From: an uncultured Candidatus Melainabacteria bacterium | Lineage (GTDB): Bacteria; Cyanobacteriota; Vampirovibrionia; LMEP-6097 | Reading direction: 5' to 3' | Length of the DNA: 27,780 bases | Assembly (NCBI GenBank): GCA_937927525.1 | Contig: CALBDR010000303.1 | Span: forward strand, 1-27,780 | In this document: piece after piece, positions 16,299 to 25,171 of the stretch | Position numbering within the stretch: position 1 is the stretch's first letter | How the letters are laid out: every line of letters begins with the position of its first letter | Made by a program: the position numbers and the translations under genes | Notes under the pieces: model-generated | Database searches by the model: none | The model's input: the letters and a program-made list of their open reading frames with translations, nothing else | What the model was told of the DNA's origin: nothing

Positions 16299-17159
16299 CT
16301 ATGAATTGAAATTATCATGAAGCTTTGCTAAAACATAATCCGCAAATGATTTTATTACTTTTGATTTAGTTTGTTTCATTAATAAAGCGATATGAGTATC
16401 CTCAAGCTTAGGAAGTTCACTTAAATTACATAGCTCCAAACCATTTGGAATCATATTCTTAGGTAAAACTGTTATACCTAGCCCAGCCTTTACAGCAGCA
16501 GTAGAACCTATATAACTAGGACTAGAATAAACTATTTTTGATTTAATGTTATGAGCATTTAATGCCTTCAAAGCTCTTGCCCTATAAACACAAGGCTTTG
16601 GAGATAAGACTAGAGGCAAAGCCCCTTCTTTTCTTTGAAAGCTTTTAGCTGCTACCCATACTAATTCTTCTGACCAAATCTCAACACCGTTAGGGAAGTC
16701 ATTCAGATCATCTAATTTCACTAAGACTAAATCAAACTTATTCTTCTTAAAGCTAGCAAGGAGATTTAAAGTTAAATCACATTCGACGTTTACAGAGATG
16801 CGTGGATGATTGAAAGTAAAGTTAGATAAGATATCCTGCAGATATAAAGTTGCAAAATCTTCCGGTAACCCAAAGGAGAATTCACCCTCTAACTCAGGCT
16901 CTAAAAAATAATCCAAAGCTTCCTGCTCTAATGCCACGATCTGTTTTGCATAACGAAGTAAATTCTCTCCTGCGTCTGTTAAAGAATTATTCTTATTGCG
17001 ATCTAATAACTGAACCTTTAAATTCATCTCCAACCTGGAAATTTGTTGAGATAAGGCTGATTGGGTAATATTTACTTTATTTGCAGCTTTAGTGAAACTA
17101 GCTTCTTCTGCTACAGCAATAAAACATTTCAAATTACCAATTTCTAAACTGGTCATAGT
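16299..17159 (-). CDS. LysR-type transcriptional regulator
   Basis: LysR regulators bind DNA through an N-terminal winged helix and sense a small molecule with a two-lobed C-terminal domain. Here the helix-turn-helix is clear (FIAVAEEASFTKAANKVNITQSALSQQISRLEMNL, about residues 12-46 of this form), followed by the linker helix and a periplasmic-binding-like domain to the end, 286 residues in all. An ATG at 17177 would add six residues, but it lies inside the perfect operator-like palindrome 17175-17191. The ATG at 17159 fits the family start better and has TATGAT six bases upstream, a possible -10. It is divergent from dabB, so it probably controls the inorganic-carbon genes, as CbbR/CcmR-type LysR proteins do. 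Effector unknown. Confidence 0.85.
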   Translation of the reverse strand, partial: TMTSLEIGNLKCFIAVAEEASFTKAANKVNITQSALSQQISRLEMNLKVQLLDRNKNNSLTDAGENLLRYAKQIVALEQEALDYFLEPELEGEFSFGLPEDFATLYLQDILSNFTFNHPRISVNVECDLTLNLLASFKKNKFDLVLVKLDDLNDFPNGVEIWSEELVWVAAKSFQRKEGALPLVLSPKPCVYRARALKALNAHNIKSKIVYSSPSYIGSTAAVKAGLGITVLPKNMIPNGLELCNLSELPKLEDTHIALLMKQTKSKVIKSFADYVLAKLHDNFNS

Positions 17160-17174
17160 ATTATCATACCCTAT

Positions 17175-17191
17175 CATTAGTAAAACTAATG
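17175..17191. promoter_or_regulatory. LysR-type operator between lysR and dabB
   Basis: CATTAGT-AAA-ACTAATG is a perfect 17-base palindrome. Within it, TTA-N7-TAA and T-N11-A match the general LysR-type box and the CbbR core. It lies just upstream of the chosen lysR start and about 90 bases before dabB, where both autoregulation and activation of the divergent gene are usual. Confidence 0.65.
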
Positions 17192-17241
17192 CAAATTACA
17201 GTATCAAAATCTTTACTTATCACCAAAGATTCATCGTTTTA

Positions 17242-17270
17242 TTGTTGAATTCTTTAAAATAGGGAATAAT
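17242..17270 (+). promoter_or_regulatory. Candidate dabB promoter
   Basis: TTGTTG (17242-17247) and AATAAT (17265-17270) are spaced 17 bases apart. As at the promoter at 8246-8274, the -10 lies six bases before the ATG, which would place the transcript start at the start codon. AGGG at 17261-17264 could instead be a distant ribosome binding site of a longer transcript. Confidence 0.4.
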
Positions 17271-17276
17271 TAAAAG

Positions 17277-18620
17277 ATGGGCGCATCAATATTTCAGATA
17301 AACACACTTGGATTAAGTCTAACCATTTTAGTTCTATTCGTAGGGTTTATCGTTATGCAGTTTTCAAAAAACTACATAAATGGTGACTCCTTATATAAAA
17401 CTTACTTCCTTAGATTATTTGCCTTAATAGTATCTGCTTGCCTTCTAGTTAATACTGATAACTTAATTGCATTTTGTCTATTCTTCGCATCGACAAATAC
17501 CCTTTTAGTTTTACTAATGGTTCATAAACATCAATGGAAAGCTGCCTTTCAATCTGGAATTGTTGCAGCAAGGAATTTTGCTATAGGTTTCAGCTGCCTT
17601 TTAGGTTTTAGCATTATAGTCTATTTATTTACAGGTGAATTAAGCATCACTAAACTAAACCAAAAGTTCTCTTCCATTCCTGAAAGCTACCAGATAATAT
17701 CTCTAAGCTTAGTATGTATAGCAGCTTTAACTCAATCTGCACTATTTCCATTTCATGGCTGGTTAATTTCCTCCATGAACTCACCAACCCCGATCTCAGC
17801 TTTAATGCATGCAGGAATCGTAAACGGAGGTGGTTTCTTGCTAGTTAAATTAAGTCCAATGTTACTCGAGAATCCAGTATCTTTAATGGTTCTTAGCTTC
17901 ATCGGTGCATTTAGTGCTTTTATCGCGATGCTTTGGGCATTTACAAAAAATACAGTTAAAGCGACACTAGTGTGCTCAACGGTATCTCAAATGAGTTTCA
18001 TGGTTTTACAAATTGGCTTAGGTTTATTTCCAGCAGCTATCAGTCACTTAATTATGCACGGTTTATTTAAAGCATTTCACTTCCTCGCAGCTGGTTCAGG
18101 AATCCAAATCAAGCGCCCAACAAAACTAAAACTAAACTTCCAAGAAAAAACAATTTATCTTCTAGTAGCTATGGCTTTCTCTTATATCGCTATAAATCTC
18201 TTTTCAATTGCAGCTCATATACCGATTAACTTCTATGATAGTTCGATTATTTTATTTGCCTTTATTTTCATGGCACTCACCCAGCTGAGTATCAGCATAC
18301 TTACCAGTAACAAGAACTTCTTAGTTCCTTTCTTTGCATTCTTCGTAACTATTTCAGCTGCGGTTCTCTACGGTGCTTTCATCCATTTCTTTGAATTAAT
18401 ACTTGCAAGCAGCATTCATATGCATACTTACGCAGTTCACTTACCTCACTGGTTATTACTAAGCCCGTTTGCAGTTCTATGGCTTGCTATGAACTATAAA
18501 GAAGATATTCTATATGTTTTACCAGAAGAAATACACCTAAGGATTTATGCCTTCTTAAAAAACACTTCTATGAGTAAAGAAGTTACAAACACAAGTGTCA
18601 GAGGGGAATACTCGAATTAA
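17277..18620 (+). CDS. dabB: DAB inorganic-carbon pump, membrane subunit
   Basis: Proton-channel-like membrane subunit related to the antiporter subunits of complex I (NuoL family). With DabA it forms an energy-coupled pump that takes up CO2/bicarbonate. The 447-residue product has about 12-14 hydrophobic segments. The antiporter core is visible: LFPFHGWLISSMNSPTPISALMHAGIVNGGG (156-186), Lys228, and HLIMHGLFKAFHFL (257-270) with His and Lys at the proton-path positions. The next gene, 24 bases on, is DabA, which separates it from complex I; no other complex I genes are present. LysR is divergent. Confidence 0.88.
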   Translation: MGASIFQINTLGLSLTILVLFVGFIVMQFSKNYINGDSLYKTYFLRLFALIVSACLLVNTDNLIAFCLFFASTNTLLVLLMVHKHQWKAAFQSGIVAARNFAIGFSCLLGFSIIVYLFTGELSITKLNQKFSSIPESYQIISLSLVCIAALTQSALFPFHGWLISSMNSPTPISALMHAGIVNGGGFLLVKLSPMLLENPVSLMVLSFIGAFSAFIAMLWAFTKNTVKATLVCSTVSQMSFMVLQIGLGLFPAAISHLIMHGLFKAFHFLAAGSGIQIKRPTKLKLNFQEKTIYLLVAMAFSYIAINLFSIAAHIPINFYDSSIILFAFIFMALTQLSISILTSNKNFLVPFFAFFVTISAAVLYGAFIHFFELILASSIHMHTYAVHLPHWLLLSPFAVLWLAMNYKEDILYVLPEEIHLRIYAFLKNTSMSKEVTNTSVRGEYSN

Positions 18621-18644
18621 CTATATTCAAAAAGGATACTAATT

Positions 18645-21287
18645 ATGATTACAAGTCTAAAGAATCAAGAATCTTTAAAAAATACCATTAATAATGTTTA
18701 TAAGACATTTGATGACAAGAAGCTGACTGCCAATATGGTAAAAGCTTTTGTGGCAAATGCTTTTGAAGTAGTTAATACTAACTGGTCCCTAAAAAGTTTT
18801 ATCGCGATTAATCCTCTAAAAGGTTTTGAAGAGGAACATTTCTTTGAGGCGACTAAAGATGCAGCAAAGTATTTTGATGCTAAATCATTTTTCCATATCA
18901 ATAAATATTATGAACTTCTTGAAAAAGGTGAAATCAAAAGAGAATATTTACTCGAAGTGATTGAACGAGAATTTAGTGAGCATGCTCCACTTCTTCTTCA
19001 AATACTAGAACAAAGATTAATAAATGAACCTAATACAAAATCAAAAAAAATCTATCCTTACTCACAGCACATTAACAATGGAAGAGTCTTAGATAAAGTA
19101 AATAATTACATGAACTATCTCTGCGCCGCTTACTTTGATGAAAGCCAAGCTACATGGGAATTACCAAATAGAGAAAAAGGATTTTATGCCTGTTGGAAAA
19201 AGCTAGCACCATTTGATGATAAGTTAAGTAAAAATTCTAAAATTAAATCTTGGATTAAATTATTACCTGATTTATCAGAAAAGACCTTAGTCGTAGCTTT
19301 AGAAACTTTAGGTTTAAAACAGAGTGACTGGAATGAGTATCTCAAATCAAACTTGTGTTGCCAAAGTGGCTGGGCAAGCTTCATTAAATGGAGAGATATT
19401 AATAGCACAAATAAGGACTTTAAATATAAAATCAGGATGACTGATTTTTTAGCAGTTAGATTATTAGTAGAGATTGTATATCTTTTTGACTATCTAAATT
19501 TCAAAGACAAAGATGGTTTAAACGATTTTGAAGAATTTGAAGCACAAATTCTCAAAAAACTTCTTGCAGAACAAAACTCACAAATTGAAAAAAATCTTAA
19601 ACAAAGCCAACCCAGTGAAGCAAAAGAAAAAGAAGAAAAACTGTTTACTTTAATTAGAAAAAACCATTTAGATCCTGAGCTTTCAAGCTTTAAAGAAACG
19701 CTTGAAGACTTTTCAGAGAAAGCTAACTATATTATGCAATGCGCCTGGGAACTCACCGAGCATAGACATTTACTTGAGCATATCTCTAATAACTATGAAT
19801 TAATGAATTTCAGCTCAAATAAGAAAAAACGCTCACTTGCTCAGATGATTTTCTGTATCGATGTTAGATCAGAAGGTATTAGAAGATCGATTGAGAGTGT
19901 CGCCAACGTTGAGACATTAGGCTTCGCCGGCTTCTTCGGTTTACCTATCAGTTATAAAACTCATAAAGATACTAATCCTCAAGCAGCATGCCCAGTATTA
20001 ATAACTCCAAACCACGTGGTAGAAGAGCATGTACACCCCAAAAGTGCTGATGATTTCATGGACTTCCAAATCAACCAAAGAATTTCAGAATTAGTATATA
20101 AAACATATAAAGCTCAGAAAAACAATGTAGCAGCAGCATTCATATTTGCTGAAGCCTCTGGCTTAATCTACCTAGGTTTAATGTTATTAAAAACGATTAC
20201 TCTAAAACTTAAGCTGGGAATAGAAAAATTATTTTTCAAAGATAAAACAAAAGTTTACTTTGATCCGAATATAGACTTAAGCCCTACCAACACTCATGGC
20301 CTTTCTCGTCAGGAACAAGCTTTCTTTGCTGAAACAGCTTTAAGGTTAATGGGACTTACTGATAACTTTAGTGAATTCGTGATCTTCACGGGACACGGTA
20401 GTCAAACTGAAAACAACCCATACGCTTCAGCTCTAGACTGTGGTGCATGTGCAGGACAACATGGTGGCTCAAACGCAAAGACCTTAGCTAAAGTACTTAA
20501 TACCCCTGAAATCAGAAGAGCTATAGCTGAAAATGGTATTAAAATCCCAGATGACACTGTCTTCATCGGCGCAGAGCATAACACCACTACTGATGAAATC
20601 GAAATCTATGATATCGAAATTACAGACAAAGAAACAGTTGAGAAACTTAGTGAATTAAAATCAAACCTAAAAATGGCAGCAAAGCTTAATAGAGCATCTA
20701 GAAATAGTTACGAAGAATATGATATTACAGATGCCGCAATTCTTGCAAAGTCAATTGATTGGTCTGAAACACGTCCAGAGTGGGGACTTGCAGGAAATAT
20801 GGCTTTTGTAATTGGTCCAAGAGAACTTACCAAAGGTAACAATCTCGACAATAGAGTCTTCATGCATTCATACAGACAAGAGTCTGACCCTGAGGGAACT
20901 TTACTAGAAACTATCATGGGTGGACCAATGGTAGTCACCCAGTGGATAAATAACCAGTACTACTTCTCTAGCATGGACATTAAAAACTTCGGGAGTGGTA
21001 GTAAAATCACCCATAATATAGTAGGTGACATGGGTGTGCTTCAAGGAAACATGAGTGATTTGTTTACGGGCTTAAGTTTACAGTCTGTATTTAAAAGTGA
21101 TGAAGAACTTTATCATAAGCCACTAAGATTAAGGGTTGTGATTCATGCCCCGAAGGAAAGAATCAAAAAGATCTTAAATCGAAACCAAAACTTAACTACA
21201 CTTTTTAAAAATCAATGGATATATCTATCAATAATTGAGCCAGAGACAGGTGATATTATTAACGTAGATAGATTGGAAAATCTATAA
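18645..21287 (+). CDS. dabA: DAB inorganic-carbon pump, DabA (DUF2309) subunit
   Basis: Large peripheral subunit with a carbonic-anhydrase-like zinc site, believed to hydrate CO2 one-way to bicarbonate when bound to DabB. Of 880 residues, the DUF2309 core carries all expected ligands: Cys404 and Asp406 in FCIDVRSEGIRRS, His584 in FTGHGSQTENNP and Cys599 in ALDCGACAGQHGG. The spacing of Cys/Asp (2) and His/Cys (15) equals that of the characterised Halothiobacillus protein. Further family signatures are SFIAINPLKGFEE (about 51-63) near the N-terminus and AGNMAFVIGPREL towards the C-terminus. AAGGA lies before the ATG. Residues 310-350 form a charged helical insert. It is followed within 11 bases by a PII-like gene. 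Confidence 0.93.
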   Translation: MITSLKNQESLKNTINNVYKTFDDKKLTANMVKAFVANAFEVVNTNWSLKSFIAINPLKGFEEEHFFEATKDAAKYFDAKSFFHINKYYELLEKGEIKREYLLEVIEREFSEHAPLLLQILEQRLINEPNTKSKKIYPYSQHINNGRVLDKVNNYMNYLCAAYFDESQATWELPNREKGFYACWKKLAPFDDKLSKNSKIKSWIKLLPDLSEKTLVVALETLGLKQSDWNEYLKSNLCCQSGWASFIKWRDINSTNKDFKYKIRMTDFLAVRLLVEIVYLFDYLNFKDKDGLNDFEEFEAQILKKLLAEQNSQIEKNLKQSQPSEAKEKEEKLFTLIRKNHLDPELSSFKETLEDFSEKANYIMQCAWELTEHRHLLEHISNNYELMNFSSNKKKRSLAQMIFCIDVRSEGIRRSIESVANVETLGFAGFFGLPISYKTHKDTNPQAACPVLITPNHVVEEHVHPKSADDFMDFQINQRISELVYKTYKAQKNNVAAAFIFAEASGLIYLGLMLLKTITLKLKLGIEKLFFKDKTKVYFDPNIDLSPTNTHGLSRQEQAFFAETALRLMGLTDNFSEFVIFTGHGSQTENNPYASALDCGACAGQHGGSNAKTLAKVLNTPEIRRAIAENGIKIPDDTVFIGAEHNTTTDEIEIYDIEITDKETVEKLSELKSNLKMAAKLNRASRNSYEEYDITDAAILAKSIDWSETRPEWGLAGNMAFVIGPRELTKGNNLDNRVFMHSYRQESDPEGTLLETIMGGPMVVTQWINNQYYFSSMDIKNFGSGSKITHNIVGDMGVLQGNMSDLFTGLSLQSVFKSDEELYHKPLRLRVVIHAPKERIKKILNRNQNLTTLFKNQWIYLSIIEPETGDIINVDRLENL

Positions 21288-21298
21288 GGGAGATACAC

Positions 21299-21649
21299 AT
21301 GGAACAATTACAATTTGATGAAGAAAACACAGGCATTCCACTTACTAAAATGCTTAAAATTGAGGTAGTCGTTTCAGGTGAGCATCAAGAATTAGTAACT
21401 GGAATGATGCAAGACTCTGGGGTAACAGGTTATACCATTATTAATAACGTCTCTGGATATGGACACGGTGGCTCTCATGAAGCTAGATTACTTTTTAATG
21501 ATAAGGCAAACTTAATCATGATTATGGCTGTAGCACCAGAATCAGTTATCACAAATATAGCAAAAGGTTTAAAAACTTTACTAGAAGGGCAATCTGGAGT
21601 GATGTTTGTTTCTGAAGTTTCAGTAGCTAGGCTTACTTATTTTTCTTAA
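21299..21649 (+). CDS. PII-like signal protein of the DAB operon
   Basis: The 116-residue product has the PII-like fold pattern: MLKIEVVVSGEHQELVTGMMQDSGVTGYTIINNVSGYGHGG (18-58) corresponds to strand, helix, strand and the start of the T-loop. The C-terminal ARLTYF strand completes it. It lacks the classical PII signatures (YRG and the RIRTGE end), so it belongs with the broader PII-like group (as SbtB or CPII) that bind nucleotides and accompany bicarbonate transporters. It lacks the C-terminal CxxC of CPII. Good ribosome binding site (AAGGGAG). As the third gene of the dab operon it most likely tunes DabAB activity, by analogy with SbtB. Its stop overlaps the brnA stop on the other strand (TTAA). 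Confidence 0.8.
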   Translation: MEQLQFDEENTGIPLTKMLKIEVVVSGEHQELVTGMMQDSGVTGYTIINNVSGYGHGGSHEARLLFNDKANLIMIMAVAPESVITNIAKGLKTLLEGQSGVMFVSEVSVARLTYFS

Positions 21650-21897
21650 GGGTTGGTATCAAAACTCTCAGCGTATTTATCAACTAATGAACGAATCATT
21701 GATTGGTAAGGGGTTTGATTTTTCTTGGCTTCTCCCTTAAAAAATTCAACACTCTTTTTACTCAAACTAAGTGTTACTTTTACACTTTCTTCTTTTTTCA
21801 CTAAATCTTCTGGCTTTGGTAAAAAGTCAGGAATAACACTTGCGTTAATAGGTTCATCAGTATATTTAATTATTTTCTTTTTTGTTTGCTTGCTCAT
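21646..21897 (-). CDS. brnA: BrnA-type antitoxin
   Basis: DNA-binding antitoxin that neutralises BrnT and represses its own operon. 83 residues from the chosen start. The basic N-terminus (MSKQTKKKIIKYTDEPIN) is followed by a linker with DFLPKPEDLVK and a ribbon-helix-helix-like end: VKVTLSLSKKSVEFFKGEAKKNQTPYQSMIRSLVDKY. The frame is open to an ATG at 21930, but the ATG at 21897 has the AGGAAAGGA ribosome binding site and gives the usual family start. It overlaps the end of brnT by 32 bases. The downstream stop overlaps that of the PII-like gene. Confidence 0.78.
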   Translation of the reverse strand: MSKQTKKKIIKYTDEPINASVIPDFLPKPEDLVKKEESVKVTLSLSKKSVEFFKGEAKKNQTPYQSMIRSLVDKYAESFDTNP

Positions 21898-22153
21898 AGA
21901 TCTTTTTTCCTTTCCTCCAGTAACCAGCACCGATTATTCTAATATTTTCATTTCTTATAGTAAATCTAACGGTAATGATGCCTTCTTCTACTTTCCCAAA
22001 GCAATAATATCGAATTTCTTTTTTAGTGCTATGCTCATCATCTTTTGCAATTATCCTGTGTTCATCAAAAAAAGCACTTTGGGCGTGATGAAAAGAAACA
22101 GAGTGTTTTTCTAGATTACTTTTATTTTTATTTTCATCCCATTTAAATTGCAT
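21866..22153 (-). CDS. brnT: BrnT-type toxin (RelE-like ribonuclease)
   Basis: Type II toxin that cleaves RNA when free of BrnA. 95 residues, normal length. Family hallmarks are FKWDENKNKSNLEKHSVSF (3-21), AFFDEHR (27-33), the acidic-His segment AKDDEHSTKKEIRYYCFG (36-53), and VRFTIRNENIRIIGAGYWRKGKKIYE with the C-terminal basic strand. Operon order toxin-antitoxin with overlap is as in known brnTA loci. Two 20-base palindromes upstream (22157-22200) are likely operators for BrnA. Confidence 0.85.
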   Translation of the reverse strand: MQFKWDENKNKSNLEKHSVSFHHAQSAFFDEHRIIAKDDEHSTKKEIRYYCFGKVEEGIITVRFTIRNENIRIIGAGYWRKGKKIYEQANKKENN

Positions 22154-22156
22154 TCA

Positions 22157-22200
22157 ATGTGGTTATTTTACCATATTTTTATATGGCTATTTTGCCATAT
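22157..22200 (-). promoter_or_regulatory. Tandem palindromic operators of brnTA
   Basis: Two 20-base palindromes lie exactly 24 bases apart, just before brnT. The site at 22181-22200 is perfect (ATATGGC-TATTTT-GCCATAT). The site at 22157-22176 (ATGTGGT-TATTTT-ACCATAT) has one mismatch between its arms. The spacers are identical. The position and pairing fit a cooperative ribbon-helix-helix repressor. Confidence 0.7.
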
Positions 22201-22274
22201 TGATTTTAAGATGTAGTTAAGCGAATTAGAATTTTATAAAATTTAAAGTTGAACTTTATTTTCAGGTACAGTTA

Positions 22275-24852
22275 ATGTATGTGCTCAGTTTTAAGACACT
22301 TAATGCTTTTTATATGTTTCTGCTGATTGATTTCATCTTTCACTCTCTAATAGATTCATTTTTAATCGAGAAAATAATTACTAGCTTATGTTTAAACAAA
22401 TTTCATTTTATTGTGAATCCCTACTTCTTTGATTGCTTACTGTTTATTTCTTTAGTAATTTTTGTCATTCTTAATTTCAAATTCAAAAAACATTTCATAA
22501 ATAATAAAATTTGGCTACATTTTTCAGGTATATCTTTATTTCACTATCTACTATGTCGAATAGAAGGAACAAATTCTAATTTCATTTTCACTCAGCTAGA
22601 AACTTTTAATGAAATAATTTACTTAGATCTTTTAGCCATAGCAATTTTCATAATTTTCATTTATAGTGTATATGATTTCGTCAAATATGAGATAGATAAA
22701 GGGTCTTCTATTCCTGAATCAAACCACTCTTTACTTGAACCACTTATAAAGCCTAATGAAGAAGACCCTATAGATATGTTTCGTTACAGTTTTGCCTGTA
22801 ATTTCATAGATTCTGTAGAGGAGGGAGATTCTGTCCATGGACTCGTTGGCTCATAGGGGAGTGGTAAAACCACGGTATTAAATTTCATAAAATGGAAGCT
22901 TAAAGAAGATAAGAAAAAGATTCTTATAGATTTCAATCCTTGGTATTGCAGTAATGAAAAACAAATAGCACCTGAGTTTATTGCTCTACTTAAAAGCCAC
23001 TTAAAGCCTAAATTGAAGGTATTTGAAAATATTGAAAACGATTTAGATAAATACTCAAATCTTTTAAGTGAAGGATCTGGTAATTCGTTTTTCAGAGCTT
23101 TAACTAATTTTTTCAACTCTAATGAGGATTCGCGTATAAAAGAATTCAAAGAAATCAATGCATCTATAAAAAAATTAGACTATCAATTTTATTTTTTCAT
23201 AGATGATTTAGATAGATTAAACAAGGATGAAATGCTTGAAACCCTTAGATTATTAAGGTTAATAGGAATCTTTAGTAATATAAAATTTATAGTCGCCTAC
23301 CATAAAGAATATATCATTTCAATTCTCGAAAAAGCTGATACTAAAATCAATTATTTAGAAAAGATTTTCCCACTTGAAATTCATATAGCTCCGATTCCTG
23401 AAAATCAGTTCAGTAATCTTCTATTAAGTTCGCTCCCAGACTCAATCATTTCGAATGATGAAACTAAAAAACAATTATATAGCGCACTCACAAATCAATT
23501 TTCGACGATAAGACAAGTCTTGATGATTCAAATTGAATTTCAAAATGTTTATAAATTTGAGAAATTACAAAAAAATATTTTATTGGATGAATTATTAGTC
23601 TTATTAATAATTAAATTCCTTTACCCTAAAGTCTATGCAAGTTTAAGAGATGAGGATAATGAGTTAATCGTATATGAATCAGTCGGAGAGCAAGAAGACT
23701 TAAGTCTAGGGAAAATTTTATTTGGGAAGTCATACTGGCTAAATAAAGACTGTTTTGAAAAACTAAAAGACACATTTGATTTCTCTGAGTCTCAAGCAAA
23801 ACAAATTGAAAAATTACTTAACTATCTCTATAAAGACAGAAGAGACGTCAAGGGGGGAGAAACTGTAAGTATTGTCAAAAGTAAGGATGGTCGAACTATA
23901 CACGAAAATTTCGATCCAAGATCGCTTAGACACTCTGCTGCAAAAGAGTTATATTTTTCTTATGGTGCTGAATTTGAATATAAAAGAATCAAATTTGATG
24001 AAGTGTCTGATTTATTGATTGACACAAATGATGATTCATACTTAAACTCTAAGGTAATTTATTATTTAAAGAATGATCTCCTGAATGATTTTTTCAATTA
24101 CGCTAGAGATGAAATAAGATTTCCAATAGAGAATTGTTATAAAAACCTTTTTAAGGTATATTTTAAGCTTTCTATAGATCTGCTAGCAGTATCAGACATA
24201 AGATTTATAGTTGAGCATTTTACTAGAACTTCCTCCATATTATTATCCAGAAAATCAAGCCGAGTATCAGTACATTTATGAATACCTTGAAAGCCTTTTA
24301 TTTTCATGTAAATATCAAAAAAATCCTTTATTTACACTTGAAATAATAAGTAAAGTATCACATAAGTATTGGCAGAATGATTTCAATCTCATCAAAAATC
24401 GTGTCAGAAATATTTTTCATAATTACATTGCAGGAAATCTTTTCGATGCTAATTATTTTCTATTTTTAGCAAATGCGGTAAAAAAAATTAATGATGATGA
24501 CAATTCTATGGAAATATACCCTGATGAAAATTTCTTAGAATTTTTAAAGTCCTATTTACTAGAAGACAATCTAGTATTTAAGTCTTTTCTTAAAATGACT
24601 ATTTATGACCTAACAACAGAAAGCAAATCATTGTGGACAAGGCTGTATAAACAATATGATGATCTTTTATTTGATTACAAAGTAAGCCCTATCTTTAAAG
24701 AACTTAATGAATTCAATGATTTTATTAAGAGTTTTGATAATTATAAATCAGAAGACTTCTATCAAGAATACTGTGAGTTTCTTGATAAATTACTAGAATC
24801 ACAATCTAATTCCATAAATTTCAATTTTAAACATCTTCAATCGCATGCTTGA
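22275..24852 (+). pseudogene. KAP-family P-loop NTPase, broken by a nonsense codon and a frameshift
   Basis: KAP NTPases are membrane-associated P-loop ATPases, some found near defence genes. The N-terminal part (22275 on) has hydrophobic segments near residues 10-30, 50-70, 85-95 and 115-135, then FRYSFACNFIDSVEEGDSVHGLVGS. There TAG (22854-22856) interrupts the Walker A motif; the next codons, in the same frame, read GSGKTTVLNFIKWKL. KAP proteins have Trp at this position (GxxGxWGxGKT), so TGG to TAG explains it. The frame continues through NPWYCS and the Walker B FFIDDLDRL to a stop at 24281. From about 24230 the following frame carries on (YYYPENQAEYQYIYEYLESLLF) to 24852, so a +1 change lies near 24211-24281. 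Intact, it would have about 860 residues. Confidence 0.75.
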
Positions 24853-24890
24853 CACGAAGATAGACTTTAATTGCACATCTTTATTTATTA

Positions 24891-25094
24891 TTATAAAATA
24901 CAAACCAGTTCAGCAACTGTAAGCAAAGCATCAATCAAATCACAATCTGCCTAATCTTTAGTCGCTGCAACTCCTTTAGCAGATTTAAATTTCTTTTAAG
25001 ATTTCATGTTTTTCTTTATCTGAGACCTTAATTTACTAGTTATCTCAATTAATTCCCCTACTAAAAGAGTGATTTTTAGCCTTGAGATACACAT
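24891..25094 (-). pseudogene. Small decayed gene with two in-frame stops
   Basis: Between the NTPase and the respiratory operon one minus-strand frame opens with ATG at 25094 and reads MCISRLKITLLVGELIEITS and on to KKNMKS. It meets TAA (24996-24998), continues KKFKSAKGVAATKD, meets TAG, and continues ADCDLIDALLTVAELVCIL to TAA at 24891. The pieces have protein-like composition in one frame, suggesting a 67-residue protein killed by two nonsense changes. Chance cannot be excluded. Nothing else is seen in the 319-base gap. Confidence 0.3.
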
Positions 25095-25171
25095 TACGCC
25101 ACTCAATCCTTAGAAATATCTAAAGTAAAAATCAACTCACAGAGTTACAATCATACTTAACGATAGTTTTT

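Noticed and set aside
17277..18620. Complex I subunit NuoL
   Set aside because: The sequence belongs to the same superfamily, but no other nuo genes are present and DabA follows directly, which defines it as DabB.
22854..22856. TAG recoded as an amino acid in this organism
   Set aside because: TAG ends ordinary genes in the window (for example the TolC-type channel at 10071-10073 and the gene at 7256), and the same NTPase also needs a frameshift, so a disrupted gene is simpler.
22784..23158. A 124-codon minus-strand frame across the broken Walker A of the NTPase
   Set aside because: The plus strand here encodes recognisable KAP motifs in one frame on both sides of the stop; the minus-strand frame has no motif and is its shadow.
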